Of a stretch of 7,310 nt of DNA, positions 1 through 6,154 are shown in pieces. Under the pieces are notes generated by a model, which worked only from the letters and a program-made list of their open reading frames with translations, did not search any database and was not told where the DNA came from. The stretch's first letter is position 1, and every line of letters begins with the position of its first letter. This DNA is from an uncultured Lysobacteraceae bacterium. Lineage in GTDB: Bacteria; Pseudomonadota; Gammaproteobacteria; Xanthomonadales; Rhodanobacteraceae. The stretch covers positions 1 to 7,310 of the forward strand of contig CAMLLF010000185.1 in the NCBI GenBank assembly GCA_946480705.1, read 5' to 3'. Made by a program: the position numbers and the translations under genes.

Positions 1-1
1 C

Positions 2-1195
2 GTGACCACCGGGTTCTTCCACACCGCGTGGGGCAACCAGATGGTCGTCGTCAATCCGACGACGCCGAACATCGCGTATTTCGGCGGCAAGCTGCGCCTG
101 GCGCGCACGGGCGACGGCGGTGCGACGTTCAGCCTCGTCAACTCGACGAGCACGAGCGCGGCCAATTATGTCCACCCGGACTTCCATGCGGCGGCCTACG
201 ATGCGGCGAACCGGCTCTACGTCGGCAACGACGGCGGCGTGTTCCGCAGCGGCAATGCGGGCCAGACCTGGACGCCGCGCAACGACGGGCTGATCACGCA
301 CCTCGTCTACGGCGTGAGTTCGTCGATGGCCGATCTCAGCGAACTGATCGTCGCGCTGCAGGACAACGGCATCTTCCACAGTTCCAATACGGGATCCACG
401 TATTCGCGCATGGCCGGCGGCGACGGCTTCTGGGCGCTGCAGTCGCAGAACGATGCGGGCAAGCTCATCATCGCGACGAACGGCGGGACGTATCAGTCCG
501 ACGACGGCGGCCTGACCGGCGACGAACTCGCGTTCGAAGGCATCCCGAACGGCGCGGCGAGCTTCATCGACCAGAGTCCGGCCGTGGCCAGCGGCGAAAC
601 CCTGCATGCCGCATCCGGCGGCAAGATCTATCGCAGCACCGACTTCGGCAAGCACTGGCAGCCGATGGCCGCCAACGGTCTCGTCGGCACGGTGCGCTGG
701 GTGCGCGCGGGCCGCAACGCCGGCGTGTTCGTCGCGATCGTCGGTTATGCGCCGGGGCAGATCTGGTTCACGCTCGACAACGGCGCGCACTGGACGCAGG
801 CGCCGACGCCGATGAACGCCGACGGCAGTTTCCTCGACGCGGCGGTCGGTGACGACAACCAGTTCTACGTCATCAGCGACGGCTATCGCGAAGGCACGAG
901 CCGCATCTGGACCTCGAACGATCCGGCCAACGGCTGGGCCTTCGTGGGCTGGGGCGGATTGCCGACCGGCGTGCGCCTGAACGCGATCAAGGCCGATCCG
1001 GTACGCAACGGCACGATCTACGTCGCGACCGACCTCGGCATGTACCGCTCGACCAACAAGGGACTCACGTTCTCGCGTCTCGGTGCGGGCCTGCCGCTCG
1101 TCAGCGTGGCCGACATCTGGGTCGCGCGCGACGGCAGCCGGTTGCGCGTCGGCACCTACGGCCGCGGCGTCTGGAATCTCGTGCTCGCGAACTGA
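2..1195 (+). CDS. Asp-box (BNR/sortilin-like) beta-propeller protein, 5'-truncated
   Basis: The 397 visible residues are the C-terminal part of a repeat beta-propeller. Eight Asp-box-like motifs (S/T-x-D/N-x-G-x-T-W/F) start near residues 36, 83, 127, 166, 212, 257, 304 and 350, about 45 residues apart. The clearest are S83-G-N-A-G-Q-T-W, S212-T-D-F-G-K-H-W and S350-T-N-K-G-L-T-F. The box at 166 lacks its aromatic residue and the one at 304 is stretched. The protein ends with V-G-T-Y-G-R-G-V-W, a common closing strand in sortilin/GH74-like propellers. Such proteins are usually exported and bind or cleave glycans or peptides, but no catalytic residue can be assigned here. The GTG at base 2 is only the first in-frame start codon inside the window. 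With no signal peptide and no upstream stop visible, the true start is almost certainly outside. The stop is TGA at 1193-1195. The fold call is solid and the function is unknown. Confidence 0.85.
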   Translation: MTTGFFHTAWGNQMVVVNPTTPNIAYFGGKLRLARTGDGGATFSLVNSTSTSAANYVHPDFHAAAYDAANRLYVGNDGGVFRSGNAGQTWTPRNDGLITHLVYGVSSSMADLSELIVALQDNGIFHSSNTGSTYSRMAGGDGFWALQSQNDAGKLIIATNGGTYQSDDGGLTGDELAFEGIPNGAASFIDQSPAVASGETLHAASGGKIYRSTDFGKHWQPMAANGLVGTVRWVRAGRNAGVFVAIVGYAPGQIWFTLDNGAHWTQAPTPMNADGSFLDAAVGDDNQFYVISDGYREGTSRIWTSNDPANGWAFVGWGGLPTGVRLNAIKADPVRNGTIYVATDLGMYRSTNKGLTFSRLGAGLPLVSVADIWVARDGSRLRVGTYGRGVWNLVLAN

Positions 1196-1209
1196 CCGTG
1201 TGCGTGTTG

Positions 1210-1237
1210 GGCCGGGTGCTCCTCGGGGCGCCCGGCC
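1210..1237 (+). terminator. G/C-rich stem-loop, probable terminator after the propeller gene
   Basis: A 10-bp stem (1210-1219 pairing with 1228-1237, one T:G wobble) closes an 8-nt loop. It starts 15 nt after the stop codon of the propeller gene. Only two T follow, so it is not a classical U-tract terminator. It may still end transcription, as such hairpins often do in high-GC bacteria, or stabilise the 3' end. It lies well upstream of the next gene's preferred start at 1355. Confidence 0.5.
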
Positions 1238-1354
1238 TTGCCGGATCGCGACAGGAGCGCTGCGCGTGTCGGCGCGAAAACGGCTACGCTCGCGGCCTCT
1301 TCCGGCGGCCTTCCTGTCTTGACCACGACGCCTCCCCGCCAGCACGCCCCGCGC

Positions 1355-2053
1355 ATGCCGCTGATCGACACCGCGCCGATTCCCGGCGGCGGCGAACTGC
1401 GGCTGTTTCGCGACGGCGAGCACTACGTCATCAAACTGGCCGACGGCGGCGACCTGATGTCGACGCGCCAGCACGGTTCGGAAGAGGCGCTCGCGCAATT
1501 GGCCTGCGCGCGCATTGCCGTAAGGTCCGGAGCGCGCGTGCTCGTCGGCGGGCTCGGCCTCGGCTATACCTTGGCCGCGGCGCTGCAGAACCTTGGCGCC
1601 GATGCCGAAGTCACGGTCGCGGAACTCGTTCCCGGCGTCGTGACCTGGAATCGCGAGCTGCTCGGCGACTTCGCCGGCCAGCCGCTGCGCGATGCGCGCA
1701 CGCGCGTGCACGTCGGCGATGTCGCCGCACTCATTCATGGCGCGCGCCAGCGCTGGGACGCGATCCTGCTCGATGTCGACAACGGACCGGACGGACTGAG
1801 TCAGGCCGCGAATGCGCGGCTCTACGGCACGAACGGTCTACGCGCAGCCCATGCCGCGTTGCGCGCGGGCGGCGGCTCCGACGCAACGCCGCCCGGCGTG
1901 CTCGCGGTCTGGTCGGCGCATCCCGATCCGCGCTTCACGCAGCGGCTGCAGGGCAGCGGCTTCACGGTGGAAGAAATCCCGGCACGCGCGCTCGGCAAGC
2001 GCGGCATGCGCCACCTCATCTGGCTGGCGACAAGAAACCGTGGGACGCAATAA
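1355..2053 (+). CDS. Spermidine synthase-like SAM-binding protein (putative methyltransferase fold)
   Basis: This 232-residue protein has a class I methyltransferase/spermidine-synthase Rossmann fold. The glycine-rich nucleotide loop is V-G-G-L-G-L-G-Y (64-71). The ribose-binding acidic strand is V-A-E-L-V-P (88-93). An acidic turn G-D-V-A follows at 121-124, then the post-strand-4 motif L-L-D-V-D-N-G-P-D-G (138-147). It resembles the 'spermidine synthase-like' proteins of high-GC bacteria. It lacks the G-G-G-D-G loop and the D-S-T-D-P-type active site of true polyamine synthases, so polyamine synthesis is not supported. ATG 1355 is chosen because family similarity begins there (M-P-L-I-D-T-A-P). 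In-frame TTG codons at 1319 and 1238 would add a proline- and alanine-rich stretch without recognisable similarity. No good Shine-Dalgarno precedes the ATG. Residues 174-181 look like a short insert before the V-L-A-V-W-S strand. The substrate is unknown and the location is presumably cytoplasmic. Confidence 0.82.
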   Translation: MPLIDTAPIPGGGELRLFRDGEHYVIKLADGGDLMSTRQHGSEEALAQLACARIAVRSGARVLVGGLGLGYTLAAALQNLGADAEVTVAELVPGVVTWNRELLGDFAGQPLRDARTRVHVGDVAALIHGARQRWDAILLDVDNGPDGLSQAANARLYGTNGLRAAHAALRAGGGSDATPPGVLAVWSAHPDPRFTQRLQGSGFTVEEIPARALGKRGMRHLIWLATRNRGTQ

Positions 2054-2078
2054 CCGAAGGGCATTGCGCCATCCACGT

Positions 2079-3290
2079 TTATTCGAAGCCGCCGGAAAAG
2101 ATCGCATCGGGCGTGGCGTATACATGTAGCTTCACGGTGCGCGTGCCGGGCGTGCCGGCGGCCCAGGCGACCTTGCTGCCGGGTGCGCTGCGCAGCGAGT
2201 CGTCGCGGTCGCCCCAGGAAATGCCGGCGACGGTTTCGGCCGGTGTGACGAAGGCGCCGTTGGTGTCGACGATGCCGAGGCGGAACGTCGTACCTTCGCG
2301 CCAGCCGGCGAGGAAGCGTTCCGGCGTCGCGCTGCCGATGCGCGCGAGCACGGGATCGCGTTCGTTCGTGCCGTTCGTGTTCGTGAGCCACGCTACCGTC
2401 GGTGCGACCGAGGCGCTGTTCGTGAAGCTCAGGAACCCGACGCCGCGCGCGGGATAGCCGGGGCGGTCCTGCGCGACGAAGGCGAGCTTCCAGGCGCTGT
2501 CGCCGTTGGCGAGCTGGCCGAACTGGCCGTAGGTCGTGCCGTTGCAGGCGGCGTCGATCGGGAACAGGTTGCGGCCGTTGTTGAACAGCACGCCCTTGCT
2601 CGCGTAACAGTCGGACAGGCAGATCGCGCCGAATGCGTTCATGCCCGGGTGATAGCCGACGAGGCCTGCGAGCTGATGCGAGCAGCCCCAGCTCCAGCCG
2701 CCCGAAATACTGGCGCCCGCGCTCGACACATAGCTGAGCTGGTCGCCCTCGTGGCCGTTGAAATTGCCGCTGATGCCGTGCACGGCGAAATAGGCCGCAT
2801 AGCGCGAATTGCCGTAGGCCAGCCGCGAATCGCCGGTGTTCATCTGCGCGATCGCGACGGTGTTCGCGAGCGCCGTCGAGAACACGGATGCGTCGGCCGC
2901 GCTGCGGCGCGTGAGCCGCATGCTGTTGTCGACGATGCGCCGCAGCAGCAGCGCGAAGCTGCCGTCGTCGTGCGCGACGAGTCCGCGCACTTCCTCTCCG
3001 GTGTAGGTGAACGTCGCCGCGATCGTGCCGTTGGCGAGCAGGCTCACGCGGCCGCTGCCGTCGCTGCCGGTCCAGCCGAGCCAATGGCTGCCGTCGCTGC
3101 GCGGTGCGAGATACAGGCGCGGACTGATGCTGCAGTAGCCGCCGAGACAGAAGCTGGCCGAGGTCGAGGCGAGGCTCGCGGGCAGCGTGAACGCGGTCGT
3201 CGCGATGCGGTCGGCGATCGGGCCGGCGGCCGCCGTCGTCGCGGACAACGCGGTCGCCGCGACGAGGGAAAGCAGGGTCGTGCGGGTCAA
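2079..3290 (-). CDS. Secreted protein of unrecognised family with F-x-x-G-F-E C-terminal tail
   Basis: The 403-residue product has a Sec-type signal peptide: a short basic n-region (T-R-T), a hydrophobic core, and a cleavage site near T-A-A-A-G (19-23). The mature part looks like a beta-rich, propeller-like protein, with repeated short strands and turns such as W-L-G-W-T-G-S-D-G-S-G and A-H-D-D-G-S-F. Six cysteines (48, 53, 203, 224, 228, 249) could form disulfides in the periplasm or outside the cell. The most distinctive segment is G-H-E-G-D (179-183), then W-S-W-G-C-S-H (199-205) and C-L-S-D-C-Y (224-229). A second conserved-looking stretch is W-G-D-R-D-D-S (359-365). I recall similar unnamed proteins in myxobacteria, but this is memory only. 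The start is TTG at 3288-3290, the only ATG/GTG/TTG between the upstream in-frame stop (3360-3362) and the hydrophobic core. A GGAG (3301-3304) lies 10 nt upstream. The gene is divergent from the LTD/DUF3616 gene and convergent with the SAM-binding gene. Function unknown. Confidence 0.85.
   Translation of the reverse strand: MTRTTLLSLVAATALSATTAAAGPIADRIATTAFTLPASLASTSASFCLGGYCSISPRLYLAPRSDGSHWLGWTGSDGSGRVSLLANGTIAATFTYTGEEVRGLVAHDDGSFALLLRRIVDNSMRLTRRSAADASVFSTALANTVAIAQMNTGDSRLAYGNSRYAAYFAVHGISGNFNGHEGDQLSYVSSAGASISGGWSWGCSHQLAGLVGYHPGMNAFGAICLSDCYASKGVLFNNGRNLFPIDAACNGTTYGQFGQLANGDSAWKLAFVAQDRPGYPARGVGFLSFTNSASVAPTVAWLTNTNGTNERDPVLARIGSATPERFLAGWREGTTFRLGIVDTNGAFVTPAETVAGISWGDRDDSLRSAPGSKVAWAAGTPGTRTVKLHVYATPDAIFSGGFE
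2082..2108 (-). other. C-terminal tail motif D-A-I-F-S-G-G-F-E
   Basis: These are the last nine residues (395-403) before the stop codon of the secreted protein on the minus strand. They match the tail of the unrelated LTD/DUF3616 protein (6073-6099) at D, F, G, F and E, with I/L before the first F. No transmembrane helix or basic cluster accompanies the motif, so it is not a standard sortase- or exosortase-type signal. A sorting or processing role is inference. Confidence 0.5.
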
Positions 3291-3522
3291 AACGTAGGAA
3301 CTCCAGGCAGCGACGCGACGGCCCCGTCGACATCGATGCGGAATTCTGGCCTGCGCTCTTCATGCGCGCGTAACAGAGTCGTTAACCGTCGCGACGTGCG
3401 GTCCGCAGCGCGAACGCGGTCACAGAGTCGGTGCTGCGGATCGGTGTCATGACGCCGTCATTGCGCGTACGGACACTTCGCGGCCGTCGCCGGCCCGTCC
3501 GGCTCGCTTCGAAGTGCCCGCC
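3291..3522. promoter_or_regulatory. Divergent intergenic region with palindromes
   Basis: These 232 bp separate the start codons of two divergent genes for exported proteins and must hold both promoters. I cannot place convincing -35/-10 boxes. Visible structure includes a 10-bp perfect palindrome at 3387-3396 and a 13-bp palindrome at 3449-3461. A 9-bp direct repeat (ACAGAGTCG) occurs at 3373-3381 and 3422-3430, 49 bp apart. Close to the LTD gene start, a 7-bp inverted repeat (3474-3480 with 3510-3516) encloses a 5-bp hairpin (3489-3493 with 3499-3503). The sequence alone does not show which of these are functional. Confidence 0.5.
3449..3461. promoter_or_regulatory. 13-bp palindrome, candidate operator
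   Basis: ATGACG and CGTCAT face each other around a single C, 61 bp upstream of the LTD gene ATG. Perfect 6-bp arms fit a dimeric regulator site. High-GC sequence generates such palindromes fairly often, so the regulatory reading is tentative. Confidence 0.3.
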
Positions 3523-6108
3523 ATGAAAATCGTCCCGCTGCTCGCGCTCGCCGCGAGCCTTGCCGGCTGCGCCGACGCCGCGTTCGCCCAGGTTCGCATC
3601 ACCGAGTTCATGTACAGCGGCGCCGACGGCGAATTCGTCGAAATCACGAACACCGGCGCGAGCGCCGTGGATCTCACCGGCTGGAGTTTCGACGACGACA
3701 GCAACACCGCCGGGAGTTTCCTGATCGGCGCGCTCGGCACGCTGGCCGCCGGCGAATCGGCCGTGATCACCGAAGCGCCGGCGGCGAACTTCCGCACCGC
3801 GTGGCAGCGGTGCGCCGCGGCGAAGATCATCGGCGGCAACGCGCAGAATCTGTCGCGCAACGACGTCATCAATCTCTACGACGCGGGTGGCGTGCGCGTC
3901 GACACGCTGCGCTTCGGCGATCAGACCTTCCCGGGTACGATCCGCACGCAGAACATCGCCGGCTGGGTCTCTGCCGCGGGACTCGGCGCCGACACGATCG
4001 CGCAATGGACGCTCGCGACAGTCGGCGACGCCGAAGGCTCGCACGCCGCCACGCTCGGCGATGTCGGCAGCCCCGGCGTCAGCACGCGCAGCGCCGCGCC
4101 GTTCGATCCGTGCGCGCCGGTCGGCCCGCGCATGCGCATCACTGAATATCTCTACGACAGCGCCGACGGCGAATTCGTCGAATTCACGAACGTCGGCGAC
4201 GCGCCGGCCGACATGACCGGCTGGAGTTTCGACGACGACAGCAACGTCGCCGGTACGGTCGCGCTCGGCGCGTTCGGCACGGTGCAGCCGGGCGAATCGG
4301 TGCTGTTCACCGATCGCGCCGCCCCGGCGTTCCGCACGGCCTGGCAGCTCTGCAGCGGCGTCAAGGTCGTCGGCGGCAACACGACCGGCCTCGGTCGCGC
4401 CGATCAGATCAATCTCTACGATGCCGGCGGCACGCGCGTGGACCGCCTGACCTACGACGACCAGACCATCGCCGGCTCGGTGCGCGCCAAGGACAGGAGC
4501 GCCTGGGTATCGGCGAACGGCCTCGGTGCCGATCAGGCGCTGGAATGGACATTGTCCGCCGTCGGCGATGTGGAAGATTCGCGGACCGCGGCGGCCGGTG
4601 CGATCGGCAGCCCGGGTGCGAGCACGCGCAGCCTGTTCGACTTCGATCCCTGCGCGGGTTCCGCCGGCGCGCCGGTCGTGACCGTCGACGTCGCCGCGAC
4701 GACGCGCCGTCTCGATCTCGCCGTCAACGGCGGCGGTGCGGTCGCCGCGACGATCGGCGATACGACCGATCCGGCTGCGGCCGACGGCATCGTGCTGAGC
4801 CTCGCCGATCCCGACGGCGATGCCGCGGCGCTCACGGTCGAGGCGACCAGCAGCAATCTCGCCGTCGTCGCCGCCGACGGCCTCGCGCTGTCGGGCAGCG
4901 GTGCCGCGCGCACGCTGCGCATCACGCCGACCGGCGTCGGCTACAGCACGATCACGGTGCGCGCGACCGACGCCGGCAACCTGTCGGGCACCTATACGCT
5001 CGCCTATGCCGCGTCGGCATCGGCCGGCGCGACGCAGCGCGCGTTCACCGGCGCGAGCGATGCGTCGGCCGCGATCGCGAGCGGCGACCACATGCTCGTC
5101 GCCGACGACGAAGGCCAGCGCCTGCGGCTGTATCCGCGCGACCGCTCGGGTCTCGCCGAGAACGGCTTCGATTTCACCGCGTCGCTGGGACTCACCGACA
5201 TCGACGGCGGCGTGCCGCGCGAAGTCGACATCGAAGGCGCCGCGCGCGACGGCGACACGGTCTACTGGACCGGTTCGCATTCGAACAAGAAGGACAACGG
5301 CGCGGCGCGCCCGAACCGCCAGCGCGTGTTCGCGACGCAGCTCGCCGGCAGCGGCGCGGCGGCGACGCTGCAGTACCTCGCGCGCTACGACCATCTGCGT
5401 ACGGACCTGGTCGCCTGGGACAGCGGCAACGGCCACGGCCTCGGTGCCGACGCGCTGGGCCTGGCCGCCAGTACCGCGATCGGCGTCTGGCCCGAGCGCG
5501 ACGACGGCTTCAACATCGAAGGACTCGCGATCGCGCCCGACGCCGCCGGTCTCTTCGTCGCGTTCCGCGCGCCGCTGCTGCCGCTCGCGCAGCGCCACGA
5601 CGCGCTGCTCGTACACGCGACGAACCTGCGCAGCGTCATCGCGTCGGCGCCGCCCGGCGGATCCGCGGCGGCCGGCAGCGCGACGTTCGCCGCGCCGATC
5701 CTGCTGAACCTCGGCGGTCGCGGCATCCGCGACATCGCGCGCACGGCCGACGGCCGCTATCTGATCGCGGCCGGCCCCACGGCGACGGCGAACGGCGTGG
5801 CGCCGTCGGATTTCCGCCTGTATCTGTGGAGCGGCGATCGCGGCGACGCGCCGCAGCTGCTCGGCAATGACCTGGCCTCGATCGCCGCGGCCGGCAGCAT
5901 CGAGACGCTCGTCAATGCCGATGCGGCGAACGGCGACGCGCTGCTGCTCGAACTGCTGTCCGACAGCGGCGACACGATCTGGTACGCCGACGGGATCGTC
6001 GCGAAGGATCTGCCGGAACCGCGGCATCGCAAGTTCGTCGGCGCGCGCGTGCCGCTCGACCTCGCGCCGCTCGACCGGCTGTTCGCGGACGGCTTCGAGA
6101 GCCCGTGA
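3523..6108 (+). CDS. Exported protein: two lamin-tail (LTD) repeats, Ig-like domain and DUF3616
   Basis: The product is 861 residues. The signal peptide (M-K-I-V-P-L-L-A-L-A...) contains both a lipobox-like L-A-G-C (13-16) and an A-F-A/Q signal peptidase I site (20-23), so it could be a lipoprotein or a free secreted protein. Residues 24-203 and 204-383 are tandem copies of an LTD module: R-I-T-E-F/Y, D-G-E-F-V-E, then G-W-S-F-D-D-D-S-N. Residues about 384-500 resemble a cadherin/Ig-like domain (D-P-D-G-D turn, T-I-T-V-R-A-T-D strand). Residues about 507-830 match DUF3616, a domain of unknown function: S-D-A-S (512-515), V-D-I-E-G-A-A-R (568-575), G-S-H-S-N-K-K (584-590), F-N-I-E-G-L (663-668) and G-G-R-G-I-R-D (731-737). 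The tail is L-D-R-L-F-A-D-G-F-E-S-P. ATG 3523 is preferred over GTG 3514 because it gives a Lys-2 n-region. A weak GAAG lies 8 nt upstream of the ATG. LTDs in bacterial secreted proteins are thought to mediate binding, often next to nuclease or phosphatase domains. Here the partner is DUF3616, so a surface or extracellular role is inferred and the activity is unknown. Confidence 0.9.
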   Translation: MKIVPLLALAASLAGCADAAFAQVRITEFMYSGADGEFVEITNTGASAVDLTGWSFDDDSNTAGSFLIGALGTLAAGESAVITEAPAANFRTAWQRCAAAKIIGGNAQNLSRNDVINLYDAGGVRVDTLRFGDQTFPGTIRTQNIAGWVSAAGLGADTIAQWTLATVGDAEGSHAATLGDVGSPGVSTRSAAPFDPCAPVGPRMRITEYLYDSADGEFVEFTNVGDAPADMTGWSFDDDSNVAGTVALGAFGTVQPGESVLFTDRAAPAFRTAWQLCSGVKVVGGNTTGLGRADQINLYDAGGTRVDRLTYDDQTIAGSVRAKDRSAWVSANGLGADQALEWTLSAVGDVEDSRTAAAGAIGSPGASTRSLFDFDPCAGSAGAPVVTVDVAATTRRLDLAVNGGGAVAATIGDTTDPAAADGIVLSLADPDGDAAALTVEATSSNLAVVAADGLALSGSGAARTLRITPTGVGYSTITVRATDAGNLSGTYTLAYAASASAGATQRAFTGASDASAAIASGDHMLVADDEGQRLRLYPRDRSGLAENGFDFTASLGLTDIDGGVPREVDIEGAARDGDTVYWTGSHSNKKDNGAARPNRQRVFATQLAGSGAAATLQYLARYDHLRTDLVAWDSGNGHGLGADALGLAASTAIGVWPERDDGFNIEGLAIAPDAAGLFVAFRAPLLPLAQRHDALLVHATNLRSVIASAPPGGSAAAGSATFAAPILLNLGGRGIRDIARTADGRYLIAAGPTATANGVAPSDFRLYLWSGDRGDAPQLLGNDLASIAAAGSIETLVNADAANGDALLLELLSDSGDTIWYADGIVAKDLPEPRHRKFVGARVPLDLAPLDRLFADGFESP
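3592..4131 (+). repeat. LTD tandem repeat, copy 1 (540 bp)
   Basis: This is the first copy of a 540-bp (180-residue) in-frame tandem duplication. All anchor points I compared are offset by exactly 540 bp. These include the R-I-T-E strand, the D-G-E-F-V-E strand (22 identical bases at 3621-3642), the G-W-S-F-D-D-D-S-N turn (30 identical bases at 3676-3705) and the S-T-R-S/F-D-P-C end. There is therefore no net indel between copies. Each copy has one Cys in R-T-A-W-Q-x-C and one in F-D-P-C, a possible disulfide pair. Confidence 0.9.
4132..4671 (+). repeat. LTD tandem repeat, copy 2 (540 bp)
   Basis: This is the second copy, matching copy 1 at a constant 540-bp offset. The best conserved stretches are 4161-4182 and 4216-4245. 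Recognisable similarity ends at F-D-P-C-A near 4665, after which the Ig-like linker begins. Substitutions between copies are many and often conservative (for example M-Y-S-G against L-Y-D-S), so the duplication is not recent. Confidence 0.9.
6073..6099 (+). other. C-terminal tail motif D-R-L-F-A-D-G-F-E
   Basis: Residues 851-859 of the LTD/DUF3616 protein are followed only by Ser-Pro and the stop codon. They match the terminal nine residues of the divergent secreted protein (2082-2108) although the two protein bodies are unrelated. I recall such tails on many secreted proteins of Xanthomonadales. A role in sorting or maturation is inferred. Confidence 0.5.
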
Positions 6109-6122
6109 CCGCGCCGCCGAGA

Positions 6123-6141
6123 CGGAACCGTCCGGGTTCCG
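6123..6141. terminator. Hairpin between convergent genes, probable bidirectional terminator
   Basis: A perfect 7-bp stem (CGGAACC at 6123-6129 with GGTTCCG at 6135-6141) closes a 5-nt loop. It sits in the 46-bp gap between the stop codons of the LTD/DUF3616 gene and the serine hydrolase gene. Neither strand has a T tract. Its position between convergent genes makes a shared terminator the simplest reading. Confidence 0.55.
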
Positions 6142-6154
6142 GCCCGCTGCAGGC

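Noticed and set aside
2..1195. GH74 xyloglucanase assignment
   Set aside because: Asp-box propellers occur in many families, the N-terminal part is missing, and no catalytic aspartate pair can be assigned.
1238..1354. N-terminal extension of the SAM-binding protein from TTG 1238 or TTG 1319
   Set aside because: The added residues show no family similarity. Family similarity begins at the ATG at 1355, and TTG 1238 directly abuts the putative terminator stem.
1355..2053. Assignment as spermidine synthase (speE)
   Set aside because: Canonical polyamine-synthase loop and catalytic motifs are absent. Only the fold-level similarity is supported.
1198..2457. 419-codon plus-strand frame spanning the SAM-binding gene and the start of the opposing gene
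   Set aside because: It covers a terminator-like hairpin and two genes in other frames, is Arg/Ala-rich, and shows no domain.
1822..3363. 513-codon minus-strand frame overlapping the secreted-protein gene
   Set aside because: It is Arg-rich and without domains, and it runs through the 3' part of the SAM-binding gene and the intergenic region. The overlapping frame has a signal peptide, coherent beta-rich sequence and a terminal motif.
3382..6027. 881-codon open frame antisense to the LTD/DUF3616 gene
   Set aside because: The translation is Arg/Ala/Gly-rich with no recognisable domain. It mirrors the G/C-ending codons of the sense gene, which carries clear domains. An open antisense frame is expected from this codon bias.
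3523..6108. ExeM/NucH-type extracellular nuclease, suggested by the LTD domains
   Set aside because: No endonuclease/exonuclease/phosphatase catalytic motifs are visible. The C-terminal half matches DUF3616 instead.
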